Shown here piece after piece: positions 52,079 through 62,352 of a stretch of DNA of 64,000 bases. Within the stretch, counting starts at the first letter, position 1, and every line of letters begins with the position of its first letter. The notes under the pieces were generated by a model. It saw only the letters and a list, made by a program, of their open reading frames with translations. It made no database searches and was not told where the DNA came from. Position numbers and translations under genes: made by a program. The stretch is from Planctomycetaceae bacterium (lineage in GTDB: Bacteria; Planctomycetota; UBA1135; GCA-002686595), in the NCBI GenBank assembly GCA_011525785.1, contig WYBT01000062.1, positions 124,001 to 188,000 of the forward strand, in the 5' to 3' direction.

Positions 52079-55000
52079 ATGTCACGCATTTTCGCGGCCC
52101 TGGCCGCCTTCGCCGCGCTCGGCGCGCCCGCCGCGGCCCAAACCGTCCTCAACGGCAACGTCTCTGACGGCGCCGGCGGCCCGCTGCTCAGCGGCGTCGT
52201 CTACCACGTGCCCTTCTCGATGACCGTGCCGACCGGCGCCACGCTGACGATGCAGCCCGGCGCAATCGTCAAGCTCGGCACGAGCGCGACCTTCAACGTC
52301 AACGGCACGCTCCTGGCGGGTGGAACCACCGGCCAGCCGACGATCGTCACCTCGCTCAAGGACGACAGCGCCGGCGGCGACACCAACGGCGACGGCGCCT
52401 CGAGCGGCTCGCCGGGCGATTGGATCTACATGCGCTTCCACGCCAGCGCGGCGGCCAGCGTGCTGCAGAACGTGACGGTGCGCTACGGCGGCGGCGGCGG
52501 TTGGAACTCGGTGCGGCTCGACGAGTGCGCGGCGACGTTCCGCGACTGCACCGTGGAGCACGGTTTGAACGCGGGCTTCAACCTCACGAACAGCATGGCG
52601 CAGCCCACCATCGCCGACTGCGCGATCCGCAACAACTCGGGCTGGGCGATCGAGGGCGCGCGCTTCGAGAACGTGCTGAACCTCTCGAACAACACGGCGA
52701 CGGGCAACGGCGTCAACTCGGTGCTGGTCAACAACCCGTCGCTCTCGACGGACGCGGTGGTCAATGCGCGCTGCGGCATCAACGGCGTGCTCACGCTGCT
52801 CACGACCGCGAGCGTGCCCGCCGGTCGCAAGCTCACGCTGGGTCGCGGAGTGATCCTGAAGCACCTCAACAACGCGGCGTTCGACGTCAACGGAACCCTG
52901 GACTCGCAGGGGACGGTCGGGCAGCCCGTGGTGATCACGAGCTTCTCGGACGACGCCTTCGGCGGCGACACGAACGGCAACGGAGCTTCGAGCGGCACGC
53001 CGGGGCAGTGGGCCTACGTGCGCTTCAACGCTGGCTCGAGCGCGTCGACGCTGACGAACACCATCCTGAGGTTCGGCGGCGGCGGCGGCTGGTCGCCGCT
53101 GCGCGTCGAGGACGCGAACCCGACGATCACGAACTGCACGTTCGAGAACGCCGCGGGCGCGGGCATCGTGCTCGCGAGCTTGGGCGGCGCGCCGACGATT
53201 CAGGGTTGCACCGTGCGGAACAGCGCCGGTTGGGCGGTGCAGGCGCAGGGCTTCGAGTCGATCGTCAACCTCTCGGGCAACACGGCGACCGGCAACGGCG
53301 CGAACGGACTGCTGCTGATGAGTTCGACGCCCAGCTCGGGGCTGGTGGTCGGGCCGCAGATGGGCTTCTCGAACACGCTGTGCCTGCTGACCACGTTCAA
53401 CATCCTCGGCGGTCGGACCTTCACGCTCGAGGCCGGCACGATCCTCAAGCCGGTGCAGAACATCTCGTACGAGATCAGCGGCACGTTGCTCACGAACGGC
53501 ACGTCGGCGCAGCCGGTGGTCTTCACGAGCTTCAGCGATGACGAGTACGGCGGCGACTCGAACAACGACGGCGCGTCCGTCGGCGCGCCGGGCGCGTGGA
53601 CGATGCTCCGCTTCCTCCCGGGCTCGGACGCGTCGCGACTCACGCACGCGCTGGTGCGCTACGGCGGCGCCGGCGGGTGGAATCCGATCTACATCCAGGG
53701 CGGGAGCCCGACGCTCGAGCGCTGCACGATCGAGCGCGGTGTGAACTCCGGCTTCACCTTGGCGAGCACCGCGACGCAGGCGCGCATCGACGACTGCACG
53801 GTGCGCGACTGCACGGGAGCGGCGATCACGGGCGTGCCGATGAGTTCGCTGCCGTACATCACGCGCTTGAAGGCCAGCGGCAACGCCGTGAACCAGGTGC
53901 AGATCACGGTCGGCACGCTCAGCAGCGACCTGTACCTCGACGGCAACATGGGCCTCAATGGTGCGATCGTGATGTACACGACGCTGAGTGTGCCCGTGGG
54001 CCGCAAGCTCACGCTCGGCCCCGGCGCGGTCGTGAAGATGTTCACCGGCCAGCGCATCGACGTGCTCGGCGCGCTTGACGTCGTCGCGACGCGCGAGAAG
54101 CCGGCCGTAGTGACGTCGCACAACGATGACTCGGTGGGCGGCGACTCCGACGGCGCGGGCGCGCCGCCGGCGCCTGGCCACTGGATCTGGCTGCTCGTCG
54201 ACGCGAACGCCGCGCCCAGCCGCATCGAGAATCTGCTCCTGCGCTACGGCGGCGGCGGAGCGTGGAGCGTGCTGCGCGCGAACTCTCCGCTCGCGGAGTA
54301 CCGCCACGTGCGCATCGAGCGCGCGGGGTCCACGGGCTTCGACATCGCCGCCGCAGCGCGCGCCGAGTTCCTCACGGCCTGGAGCTGCGGCGCGACCGGC
54401 ATCGCGCTCTCGGGCGGCAACTTCGGGCTGCTGCGCGCGACGGCGGCGAACTGCGTCACGGGCATCGCTCGCACGGGCGCGTACAGCGGCTCGATCCGCA
54501 GCTCGATCGCCTGGGGCAACACCAGCGCCAACTTCTCCGGCCTGCTCGCCAACCAGGCGAGCTACTGCGACGGCATCCCCGGCGGCGCGAACTTCAACCT
54601 CGACGTGAACCCGCAGTTCGCGAGCGCGCTCAACGGCGATCTCGCACTGCTCGCTTCGTCGCCGTGCATCAACGCAGGCGATCCGGCGGCGCCCAAGGAC
54701 GCGGACTGCACGCGCGCTGACATGGGTTCGGCGCCGAGCAGTGCGGCGCCGACGCTGTACTGCGCGGGCAAGCTCAACAGCTTCGGCTGCACGCCGTTCC
54801 TGGGCTACAGCGGCTTCGCGCGCGCCACGGCGGCCGATCCGCTCGTCGTGCGCTGCTTCAACGTGCTCAGCAACAAGCAGGGGCTCTTCTACTACGGCTT
54901 CAGCGGCCGCGCGAACGCGCCCTTCCAAGGCGGACTCAAGTGCGTCGCCGATCCCGTGCGCCGCACGACGCTGCAGAACTCAGGTGGACTGGGCTCGTTC

Positions 55001-55171
55001 AACAACTGCGGCGGCGTGCTCGCGCTGGACTTCAGCGCGCTGGTGAGCTCCGGCGTCGATCCGATGCTCACGCCCGGCGCGACGGTCAACGTGCAGAGCT
55101 GGCACCGCGACCCGGGCTCGCCGAGCAAGACGGGCCTGTCGAACGCGCTGGAATTCACGCTCTGCAACTGA
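52079..55171 (+). CDS. Secreted right-handed beta-helix protein with shared C-terminal domain
   Basis: The 1030-residue protein begins with a signal peptide (MSRIFAALAAFAALGAPAAAQ). Four long repeats (~220 residues) follow, each with a VP.GRKLTL.PGA..K motif (VPTGATLTMQPGAIVKLG, VPAGRKLTLGRGVILKH, GGRTFTLEAGTILKP, VPVGRKLTLGPGAVVKM) and 'GGDTNGDGASSG..G.W' acidic turns, as in parallel beta-helix proteins with calcium-binding loops. The last ~110 residues are the shared domain (YCAGKLNSFGCTPFLG, FYYGFSGRANAPFQGGLKCV, VQSWHRDPGSPSKTGLSNAL). The start ATG 52079 is chosen for the signal peptide; the upstream frame is open through the sigma genes but does not look coding. It is probably a cell-surface adhesion or polysaccharide-binding protein. 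Confidence 0.88.
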   Translation: MSRIFAALAAFAALGAPAAAQTVLNGNVSDGAGGPLLSGVVYHVPFSMTVPTGATLTMQPGAIVKLGTSATFNVNGTLLAGGTTGQPTIVTSLKDDSAGGDTNGDGASSGSPGDWIYMRFHASAAASVLQNVTVRYGGGGGWNSVRLDECAATFRDCTVEHGLNAGFNLTNSMAQPTIADCAIRNNSGWAIEGARFENVLNLSNNTATGNGVNSVLVNNPSLSTDAVVNARCGINGVLTLLTTASVPAGRKLTLGRGVILKHLNNAAFDVNGTLDSQGTVGQPVVITSFSDDAFGGDTNGNGASSGTPGQWAYVRFNAGSSASTLTNTILRFGGGGGWSPLRVEDANPTITNCTFENAAGAGIVLASLGGAPTIQGCTVRNSAGWAVQAQGFESIVNLSGNTATGNGANGLLLMSSTPSSGLVVGPQMGFSNTLCLLTTFNILGGRTFTLEAGTILKPVQNISYEISGTLLTNGTSAQPVVFTSFSDDEYGGDSNNDGASVGAPGAWTMLRFLPGSDASRLTHALVRYGGAGGWNPIYIQGGSPTLERCTIERGVNSGFTLASTATQARIDDCTVRDCTGAAITGVPMSSLPYITRLKASGNAVNQVQITVGTLSSDLYLDGNMGLNGAIVMYTTLSVPVGRKLTLGPGAVVKMFTGQRIDVLGALDVVATREKPAVVTSHNDDSVGGDSDGAGAPPAPGHWIWLLVDANAAPSRIENLLLRYGGGGAWSVLRANSPLAEYRHVRIERAGSTGFDIAAAARAEFLTAWSCGATGIALSGGNFGLLRATAANCVTGIARTGAYSGSIRSSIAWGNTSANFSGLLANQASYCDGIPGGANFNLDVNPQFASALNGDLALLASSPCINAGDPAAPKDADCTRADMGSAPSSAAPTLYCAGKLNSFGCTPFLGYSGFARATAADPLVVRCFNVLSNKQGLFYYGFSGRANAPFQGGLKCVADPVRRTTLQNSGGLGSFNNCGGVLALDFSALVSSGVDPMLTPGATVNVQSWHRDPGSPSKTGLSNALEFTLCN

Positions 55172-55242
55172 GCTCGAGCGCCAGCGCGGCCCCGAGGGAG
55201 GACGACGCGGCGCTTCCCCGTACGAGCGCTGCGTCGAACGAA

Positions 55243-55277
55243 GAGCGGCGGTCTCGCTTCGCGCGAGGCCGCCGCTC
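55243..55277. terminator. Strong hairpin between convergent genes
   Basis: Stem of 15 pairs: GAGCGGCGG / CCGCCGCTC, then a T-G pair, then CTCGC / GCGAG, closing on a 5-nt loop (TTCGC). It lies between the beta-helix and haloperoxidase genes that end towards each other, and is the most stable local structure seen. There is no T-tract on either side; it may act as a bidirectional terminator. Confidence 0.6.
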
Positions 55278-55299
55278 GTCTCACTCTCAGTGCGCCCGA

Positions 55300-56646
55300 T
55301 CAGTTGCGGAAGCGCACGTTGTCGAGCAGCGTCTGGCCGACGCACTGGCCCATTTCGAGGCCGCGCTCGTTGCCGAAGCGGTAGTGGATGCCGCCGTACA
55401 GGCGTGACTCCATGGCTTCGGTCCCCGCCTGGAGGAAGCTCGTGAAGTTGCGCGCCGGCCACACGCCCGGGTGCGAGTCGTCGGTGAACGCCACGGCGCC
55501 CAGCAGGTCATGCAGCACGACCGAGGCCGCGCCCGACTGCGTCGAGTGGCCGGAGGTGAACTCGGGGAAGGGCGGCGTGGCGATGCCGGCGACGCTGTTC
55601 CAACCGGCGTCGTTGATCGGGCCGAGCGGATCGCGGATGTAGGTGATCGGACGCAGCAGGTTGTAGGCGTACTTCACCTCCCAGCAGGCGATGAAGGCGT
55701 CGGCGACGGCCAGGCCCGCGCGCGCGGCGGCTTCCGCCGTGACGTCGAGCGAGAGGTCCTGCTGGTCGGAGACCTGGCGCACGATGCTGATCCAGTGTCC
55801 CGGGGGCGTCAGCGTGCCCGCGCCGTCGGCCCAGAACTGCGCGATCGCGATCTGGTCGGGATCGGCGGCGTTGACCGTGTTGCGCACTTCGAGCGCGGCC
55901 TGGTGGAAGGCGGAGTTGGCGTCGAGCGAGTAGGGCGGCGGCGGCAGCGGCAGGCACTCCGCCGAGTTGAGCAGCGCGAACGTCCGCATGTTGCCCCAGC
56001 AGGGCTGCAGCGGGTTGGGCGTGAACGCCGGAGGAGTGGGCTGCCACAGGCCGGGGCCGACCGGAACCGTGTAGGCGCAGTTGTTCCAGGTGGTGAAGCC
56101 ATCACCAGCCGCCCAAGCGAGGATCGCGGCCGCAATCTGGTCGCCGTAGTTGATCGAGCGCGTGATGACCGCGGCGGGCTCGGTGTCGTCGAACGCGTCG
56201 GCGTTGGCTGCTTCCTGCGCCGCGATCGCGGTCAGGGTCGGGTTCGAGGCCGTCGCGAACAGATCGAGCAGCACCGCGCCGACCGCGGCGTTGGCGACGC
56301 TCGGCCAGTGCATCACTCCGGCCGGCGGCGCGGGCAGCGCGCCCAGGCCGTTGAGCTGGCCGCCGAGCGAGTTGTGATCGGGCATGCCGTTGACGAGACC
56401 CTCGTAGAACGCCACAGCCGTGTAGGCGATGCGGCGCGACGCGACCGGCGGGTTGAGGCTCTCGGTGTCGATCGCCTGGGTGAGCACTGCGAGCCAGTCC
56501 TCGGCGAAGTCCCCGTCGAAGCTGGCGACGGGCGCCGAGCTGGGCGGCGGGGCGGGCGGTGTCGAATCGTCGGCGCAGCCCGAGAGCAGCGCAGCGGCGA
56601 CGACGACGGCCATGGCGGGGCGGCGAGGGTCGAACGTGGATTGCAT
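55300..56646 (-). CDS. Vanadium-dependent haloperoxidase-like lipoprotein
   Basis: The 448-residue protein has a lipoprotein signal (AMAVVVAAALLSGC, Cys near 24). The C-terminal half has the vanadate-binding residues of the haloperoxidase/PAP2 superfamily: Lys and Arg in KYAYNLLRPITYI, Ser-Gly-His in FPEFTSGHSTQSGA, and Arg-His in SRLYGGIHYRFGNERG. Proteins with this spacing, lacking the TM helices of PAP2 phosphatases, are usually VHPO-like. The N-terminal half (FYEGLVNGMPDHNSLGGQLNG) is the matching helical domain. It would be anchored in the outer or inner membrane. Halide specificity cannot be told from the sequence. Confidence 0.85.
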   Translation of the reverse strand: MQSTFDPRRPAMAVVVAAALLSGCADDSTPPAPPPSSAPVASFDGDFAEDWLAVLTQAIDTESLNPPVASRRIAYTAVAFYEGLVNGMPDHNSLGGQLNGLGALPAPPAGVMHWPSVANAAVGAVLLDLFATASNPTLTAIAAQEAANADAFDDTEPAAVITRSINYGDQIAAAILAWAAGDGFTTWNNCAYTVPVGPGLWQPTPPAFTPNPLQPCWGNMRTFALLNSAECLPLPPPPYSLDANSAFHQAALEVRNTVNAADPDQIAIAQFWADGAGTLTPPGHWISIVRQVSDQQDLSLDVTAEAAARAGLAVADAFIACWEVKYAYNLLRPITYIRDPLGPINDAGWNSVAGIATPPFPEFTSGHSTQSGAASVVLHDLLGAVAFTDDSHPGVWPARNFTSFLQAGTEAMESRLYGGIHYRFGNERGLEMGQCVGQTLLDNVRFRN

Positions 56647-56845
56647 GGAGGAATGGGGCGCCGATGGGAGTGCGGGGGGCTGCGGCGAGCCGACGCTGGT
56701 TTCGCGCCGCGGTCCGTGATTCGCTTGTCAGATGTCGATGGACAGCGGGAGGATCGCAACGCATGTGCCGCTGCGGCGGCGGGCCGCCTGGCGAGTCCCC
56801 GGCCAGTGCCTCCAGCCAAGAGTTCCGACGCTGGGCTCAATCCCT

Positions 56846-57661
56846 ATGGCGTCGTGCGGATTTCGTATGCGCCGCGGCGCAGCGCGTATGGCGTTGCTCG
56901 CGACCTCGGCCGGCGCGGCGGCGCTGGTCGTGCTGCTGGCGCTGCTGTGGCTGAGGTCGGACGGCGGCGAGTCCGCGAGCGGCGCCGGGCAGCCCAACGA
57001 CGCGCTCCCCGCTGCGGCTCGTCCGCTGAGCTCACCCGACGGCGTCGTGCGCAGCGAGCCTCCGACAGCGCCGCGAACCGCGACCACGCCGGCGCCAGCG
57101 CCCGCTCCGGTGTCGACGCCCGTCGAGAAAGCGCAAGCGCCACAGGGAAGTCTGCGCGTCGAAGTCGTCGGCGCCGACGGAGCGGGTCTCGAGGGCCTGG
57201 CGGTCTACGTGCAACGCGGAGCGCAGGAACGCGTCGAGCAGTTCAGCGATGCCAGCGGTCTGGCGCGCTTCCCCGCGCTCGAAGCCGGCGCCTGGACCGT
57301 GCTGGCGGGCGATCACGAGCGAGCGCTGGCCCAGACCGCGGCCGAGGTGCTCGCCGAGCGCGATGTGCTCGTGCGCGTGGAGCTGCGCGAGCCGCTCACC
57401 GAGGTCGACGTCGAAGTCGTCGACGAGGCCGGCCGGCCGGCGCCCGGGGTCGAGCTCAAGACGCGCTGCGAGCGCGGCGGCGTCTCGCGCGCCGTGACCG
57501 ACCACGCCGGCCGCGCGCGGCTGCGCCACGTTTCGCTGGGCGTGGTGCGCGTGTTCGCCAATGACGAGCGCCTGGGCCGCGGCAATCGCGCGCTCGAGAT
57601 CGGCGCCGGCGAGCGTCCTTCGATCGTGATCGCGCTGGCGACGCGCGACTCGGTGCGTTGA
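56846..57661 (+). CDS. Single-TM protein with exported carboxypeptidase-regulatory-like domains
   Basis: The ~271-residue protein has a short basic N terminus, one TM helix (LLATSAGAAALVVLLALLWL), a Pro/Ala-rich linker (PTAPRTATTPAPAPAPVSTPV) and two beta-sandwich modules: SLRVEVVGADGAGLEGLAVYVQRG, and DVEVVDEAGRPAPGVELKTRCERGGVSRAVTDHAGRARLRHV. The same module type forms the tail of the membrane-tethered sigma factor. The start is uncertain: ATG 56732, 56846 or 56867 are possible, and 56846 gives a normal N-in anchor. It lies 13 bp before the histidine kinase gene and may be cotranscribed with it, perhaps as a sensor partner. Confidence 0.65.
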   Translation: MASCGFRMRRGAARMALLATSAGAAALVVLLALLWLRSDGGESASGAGQPNDALPAAARPLSSPDGVVRSEPPTAPRTATTPAPAPAPVSTPVEKAQAPQGSLRVEVVGADGAGLEGLAVYVQRGAQERVEQFSDASGLARFPALEAGAWTVLAGDHERALAQTAAEVLAERDVLVRVELREPLTEVDVEVVDEAGRPAPGVELKTRCERGGVSRAVTDHAGRARLRHVSLGVVRVFANDERLGRGNRALEIGAGERPSIVIALATRDSVR

Positions 57662-57674
57662 ACTCGCGCTCGCC

Positions 57675-59033
57675 ATGGCGTCGACGCAACCGCAGCTCCG
57701 ATCCAAGCCGCCCGCCGCGCGCCGCTTCTGGCCGTGGCGGAGCGCACTGCTCGGCCTGCTCGTGCTCGCGCTCGCCGTCGGATCCGTTGCGTGGGCCGTG
57801 GCTGCGCGCAACTCGGCGCTCGAGCGTCTGAGCACGGGGCCGCGCGAACTCGCCGACGCGATCCGAGGCGATTTCGATCGCGCGATCGCGGTGCTCGCGG
57901 CGGCGATGGTGCTGGGCACGCTCGCGATCGCGGTGCTCGTGCGGCGGCGGCTGTGGGCCTTCCGCGCGGAAGAGACCGACCAATACGTGATCGCGATCCG
58001 CCGCGAGGGCGCGAAGTGGAAGGCGCTGACCGAGAGCGCCGCCGATGCGATCGTGATCGTCGATCCGCGCGACGGTTCGATCCGCGAGCGCAATCGCCAA
58101 GCGGCGACGCTGTTCGGCGAAGCGAGTCTGGCGAGCGTGCTGGCGCCGGCGGACTTCGCCGAGCTCGAGCGCTCCATGAAGCAGGCCGTGGCGACGCCCG
58201 AGCAGGCCGTGGCGGGCCGCGAAGTGCGCGTGCGCGGGATCGATGGGGCCGAGCGCGTGCTCGACGTGCGCATGGCGGGCATCGACCTGGTCGACGAGCG
58301 CGTGGTCGAGCTCTCGCTGCGCGACGTGACGCGCGAGCGCGCCATGGAGCGCCAACTCGCCATCAGCGAGCGGCTCTCGTCGCTGGGCTTGCTCACCGCG
58401 GGCGTCGCGCACGAGATCAACAACCCGCTCGAGGGCATCGGCAACTACTTGACGCTGCTCGAAAAGCCAGCTGTCAGCGACGAGCAGCGCCAGCGCTGGG
58501 CCTCCGAGGTGCGGCACGGCTTCGAGCGCATTCGCGTGATCGTGCGCGACCTGCTCAGCTTCTCGCGGCCGGGCGTCGAGCAGGGCCGCGCGGACCTGCT
58601 CGAGTGCTTCGAGCGCGTCTCGAAGCTGGTGGGCTACACCAAGAGCTTCGGCGCGGTCGAGATCGTCGGCGAAGGCCTGCAGCGCGGGATGAGCGTCGCG
58701 GCCGAGCGCGGCCGGCTCGAGCAGGTGCTCCTCAACTTGATGATGAACGCGGCGACGGCGATGGGCGGCAAGGGCCGCATCACCGTGCGTGTTCGTCGCC
58801 TGCAGCGCGACGCAGAGCCGTGGCTCGCGATCGAAGTGCTCGATCAAGGTCCCGGGATCCCCGCCGAGCACCTCGCGCGCATCTTCGACCCGTTCTTCAC
58901 TACCACCCAGGGCACGGGCCTTGGGTTGACGATTTCCTATGGTCTGATCCGCGCGCACGGCGGCGAGCTGCGCGCGGCGAACCGAGCGGAGGGCGGCGCG
59001 GTGTTCACCGTCCTGCTCCCGCGAGCTGAGTAG
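57675..59033 (+). CDS. Membrane sensor histidine kinase with PAS domain
   Basis: The 452-residue protein has two TM helices (about 24-44 and 71-90) around a short periplasmic loop. A PAS domain follows (about 113-220, KALTESAADAIVIVDPRDGSIRERN). The dimerisation/phosphoacceptor domain has His246 in TAGVAHEINNPLEG, and the HATPase region contains N (NLMMNAATAMGG), G1 (LDQGPGIP), F and G2 boxes (PFFTTTQGTGLGL). The NtrB-type H box and the NtrC-type regulator 3 bp downstream make it a cognate pair. The periplasmic loop is short, so a membrane or cytoplasmic signal is likely. Confidence 0.9.
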   Translation: MASTQPQLRSKPPAARRFWPWRSALLGLLVLALAVGSVAWAVAARNSALERLSTGPRELADAIRGDFDRAIAVLAAAMVLGTLAIAVLVRRRLWAFRAEETDQYVIAIRREGAKWKALTESAADAIVIVDPRDGSIRERNRQAATLFGEASLASVLAPADFAELERSMKQAVATPEQAVAGREVRVRGIDGAERVLDVRMAGIDLVDERVVELSLRDVTRERAMERQLAISERLSSLGLLTAGVAHEINNPLEGIGNYLTLLEKPAVSDEQRQRWASEVRHGFERIRVIVRDLLSFSRPGVEQGRADLLECFERVSKLVGYTKSFGAVEIVGEGLQRGMSVAAERGRLEQVLLNLMMNAATAMGGKGRITVRVRRLQRDAEPWLAIEVLDQGPGIPAEHLARIFDPFFTTTQGTGLGLTISYGLIRAHGGELRAANRAEGGAVFTVLLPRAE

Positions 59034-59036
59034 CGC

Positions 59037-60401
<1,365 letters not shown>

Positions 60402-60496
60402 GCTGCGCGCGTAGCGTTGATGGCGCGGCGCGTAGATCGTATGCGCGGCGCACCGCAGGAACGGCGGGCCCAGGGGCGCGACGCGCTCGACGTAAG

Positions 60497-60512
60497 CGGC
60501 ACACGCCTTGCC
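60497..60512 (+). promoter_or_regulatory. Candidate sigma-54 (-24/-12) promoter of the porin gene
   Basis: The sequence CGGCACACGCCTTGCC has GG and GC separated by exactly 10 bp and matches GGCAC and TTGC of the TGGCACG-N4-TTGC(A/T) consensus, with mismatches at the first base, the seventh and the last. It lies 102 bp before the porin start, giving a leader of about 90 nt, and directly downstream of the NtrC-type regulator gene. Confidence 0.55.
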
Positions 60513-60613
60513 CTTCGCGGCCTGCGCGTGGCCCGTGCGGGCCACCGTCGTCGCGCGCTCTCGCGCGCGTTGCCCCCGCAACGACCACCCCTCTCTCTCT
60601 GGCTCCCCGTCCC

Positions 60614-61717
60614 ATGCTCGACCGTCTCCCCCTCCGACGCGCCACCGCGCTCATCCTGCTCGCGTCCTCGGCCCTCGCCAGCGACCCCGCGAACGACTTC
60701 TCCCTGCTCGCCCGCGACATCGAGCGGCTCGAGTCGCACCTCGAGTCGTCCTCGCAGTCCGCCGTGAACATCGGCTACCTGCTGCGCTCGAGCTACGGCA
60801 CGTCGGGCGACGACCTGTACGAGCCGGCGCCCGGCCAGGACCTCGGCGGCTTCCGCATGCAGGACGCGTCGCTGTGGTTCCAGGGCTATGTCGGCGGCTA
60901 CGAAGTGTTCCTCCGCGCCGACGCCTCGGACGCCACCGACTGGCCGCCGATCGGCGGCGGACAGCCCGGCGTCGTGAACATGCGCGACGCTTGGGCGCGC
61001 GCGCCGCTCGCCGAGGGCGTCAACCTGTACTTCGGCAACTTCCGCTGCCCGGTGGTGAACTCCGGCATGCTCGACGAAGGCAAGCTGCTCATGATCGATC
61101 GCACGCGCATCGGTCAGTTCTTCGACGTCTACCAGGCCGGCGCCGCCGTGGTCGCCGACATCGACGCCTTCCACATCAAGCTCGCCGCGCAGAACGGCGG
61201 CGACGGCGCGGCGGACGAGCTGGGCCTGGTCGCGCGCGCTGAATACAAGGTCGGCGAAGGCGCCAAGCAGCGCGAGGGCGCGCTCGGCGCCGAGGGCTTC
61301 GACGCAACGATCGGCCTGGGCTACTTCGAAGACGGCGGCATGGGCAACGAGTTCGACGCCTTCATCGCCGACGCCTACGCGACTTACGACCAGTTCTCGC
61401 TGCACGCGGAAGTGGTCGACATGGGCGGCGATCTGGCCGCGATGACCGTCGGCAACGCCGGCGGCGAGTCCGCAACGCCCTACACCGCGACCCTGGGATT
61501 CCGCATCGACGAGCGCTTCGAAGTCGCGCTGCGCTACCAGGATCTCGACGACACCAACGACACCACGCAGATCGGCGGCGGCTTCAACTACTACGTCGCC
61601 GGCCACGCCGCGAAGTGGCAAGTCAACGTCTCGCAGTACGACAACGCCAGCGACGACGGCCTGCTGATCCAGGTCGGCCTGTCCCTCGGCTCGGCGTTCC
61701 CCAACGGGGCGCCCTGA
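60614..61717 (+). CDS. Outer-membrane porin-like protein
   Basis: The 367-residue protein has a signal peptide (RATALILLASSALA) and a short coiled coil (SLLARDIERLESHLESS). An alternating beta-barrel pattern fills the rest, ending in the typical final strand region (IQVGLSLGSAF). Motifs such as GYLLRSSYGTSGDD, FQGYVGGYEVFLRAD, YFGNFRCPVVNS and FHIKLAAQNGGDG resemble the phosphate-selective porin O/P group. The candidate sigma-54 promoter at 60497 suggests control by the preceding kinase/NtrC pair. The substrate is unknown. Confidence 0.8.
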   Translation: MLDRLPLRRATALILLASSALASDPANDFSLLARDIERLESHLESSSQSAVNIGYLLRSSYGTSGDDLYEPAPGQDLGGFRMQDASLWFQGYVGGYEVFLRADASDATDWPPIGGGQPGVVNMRDAWARAPLAEGVNLYFGNFRCPVVNSGMLDEGKLLMIDRTRIGQFFDVYQAGAAVVADIDAFHIKLAAQNGGDGAADELGLVARAEYKVGEGAKQREGALGAEGFDATIGLGYFEDGGMGNEFDAFIADAYATYDQFSLHAEVVDMGGDLAAMTVGNAGGESATPYTATLGFRIDERFEVALRYQDLDDTNDTTQIGGGFNYYVAGHAAKWQVNVSQYDNASDDGLLIQVGLSLGSAFPNGAP

Positions 61718-61927
61718 TCGGCTGCTGATGCGCACGCCCCGTGGCCTGGGGCGCCATGAGAGATCCGAAGGCCGCCAGAGAAGCTGCCGCGCCGCTCGGC
61801 CCGCTCGCCACCCGGCGAGCGGTACGGGTGGCGCGGCGCTGTTGGAACTGCCCTCGTCAGTCCGGCGTGCTCGCCGGCGCGCGGCTGGGCGGTTCGGAAC
61901 GACTGTGCTAGAAGTCGTTTCCTGCTC

Positions 61928-62341
61928 ATGCTGCGCCTGCAACAGAGATGGAACGCGCCTGATGTGCGCCTCCTCCTGCGCCCCTGTCTGGGGCGGGCGC
62001 TTCGCCACGCCTGCCCGCAGTGCGGCCGCGGGCGCTTGTTCGAGCGTTGGGCGCGCCTGCGCGAGCGCTGCGAGCACTGCGGCCTGGTCTACCGCCGCGA
62101 GGATGGCGCCGAGCTGGGCTCGATGTACCTGGGCGCGACGGTCTCGCAGAGCTTCGCGGCGCTGGTGTGCTTCGCGCTGTACTTCCTCACCGACTGGAGC
62201 CAGGGACTGTCGCTGGCCGTGGGCGTTCCGGTCGTCGTGGCCTTCTGCTACGCCTCGCTGCCGCTCTCGATGGCGCTGTGGACGGCGGTCGACTACCTGA
62301 CCGACGTCTCCAACCGCGAGTGGTGGGCGCGCCCGCGCTGA
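61928..62341 (+). CDS. DUF983-family membrane protein
   Basis: The 137-residue protein has two CxxC pairs (HACPQCGRGRLFERW, ERCEHCGLVYR), then two TM helices (VSQSFAALVCFALYFLTDW, GLSLAVGVPVVVAFCYASLPLSMALWTAVDYL). This is the DUF983 layout: a small zinc-ribbon-like head followed by two helices. Its function is unknown; relatives are often near cytochrome oxidase or lipid genes, but not here. It ends 11 bp before the Fpg gene. Confidence 0.8.
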   Translation: MLRLQQRWNAPDVRLLLRPCLGRALRHACPQCGRGRLFERWARLRERCEHCGLVYRREDGAELGSMYLGATVSQSFAALVCFALYFLTDWSQGLSLAVGVPVVVAFCYASLPLSMALWTAVDYLTDVSNREWWARPR

Positions 62342-62352
62342 GCACCGACGCG

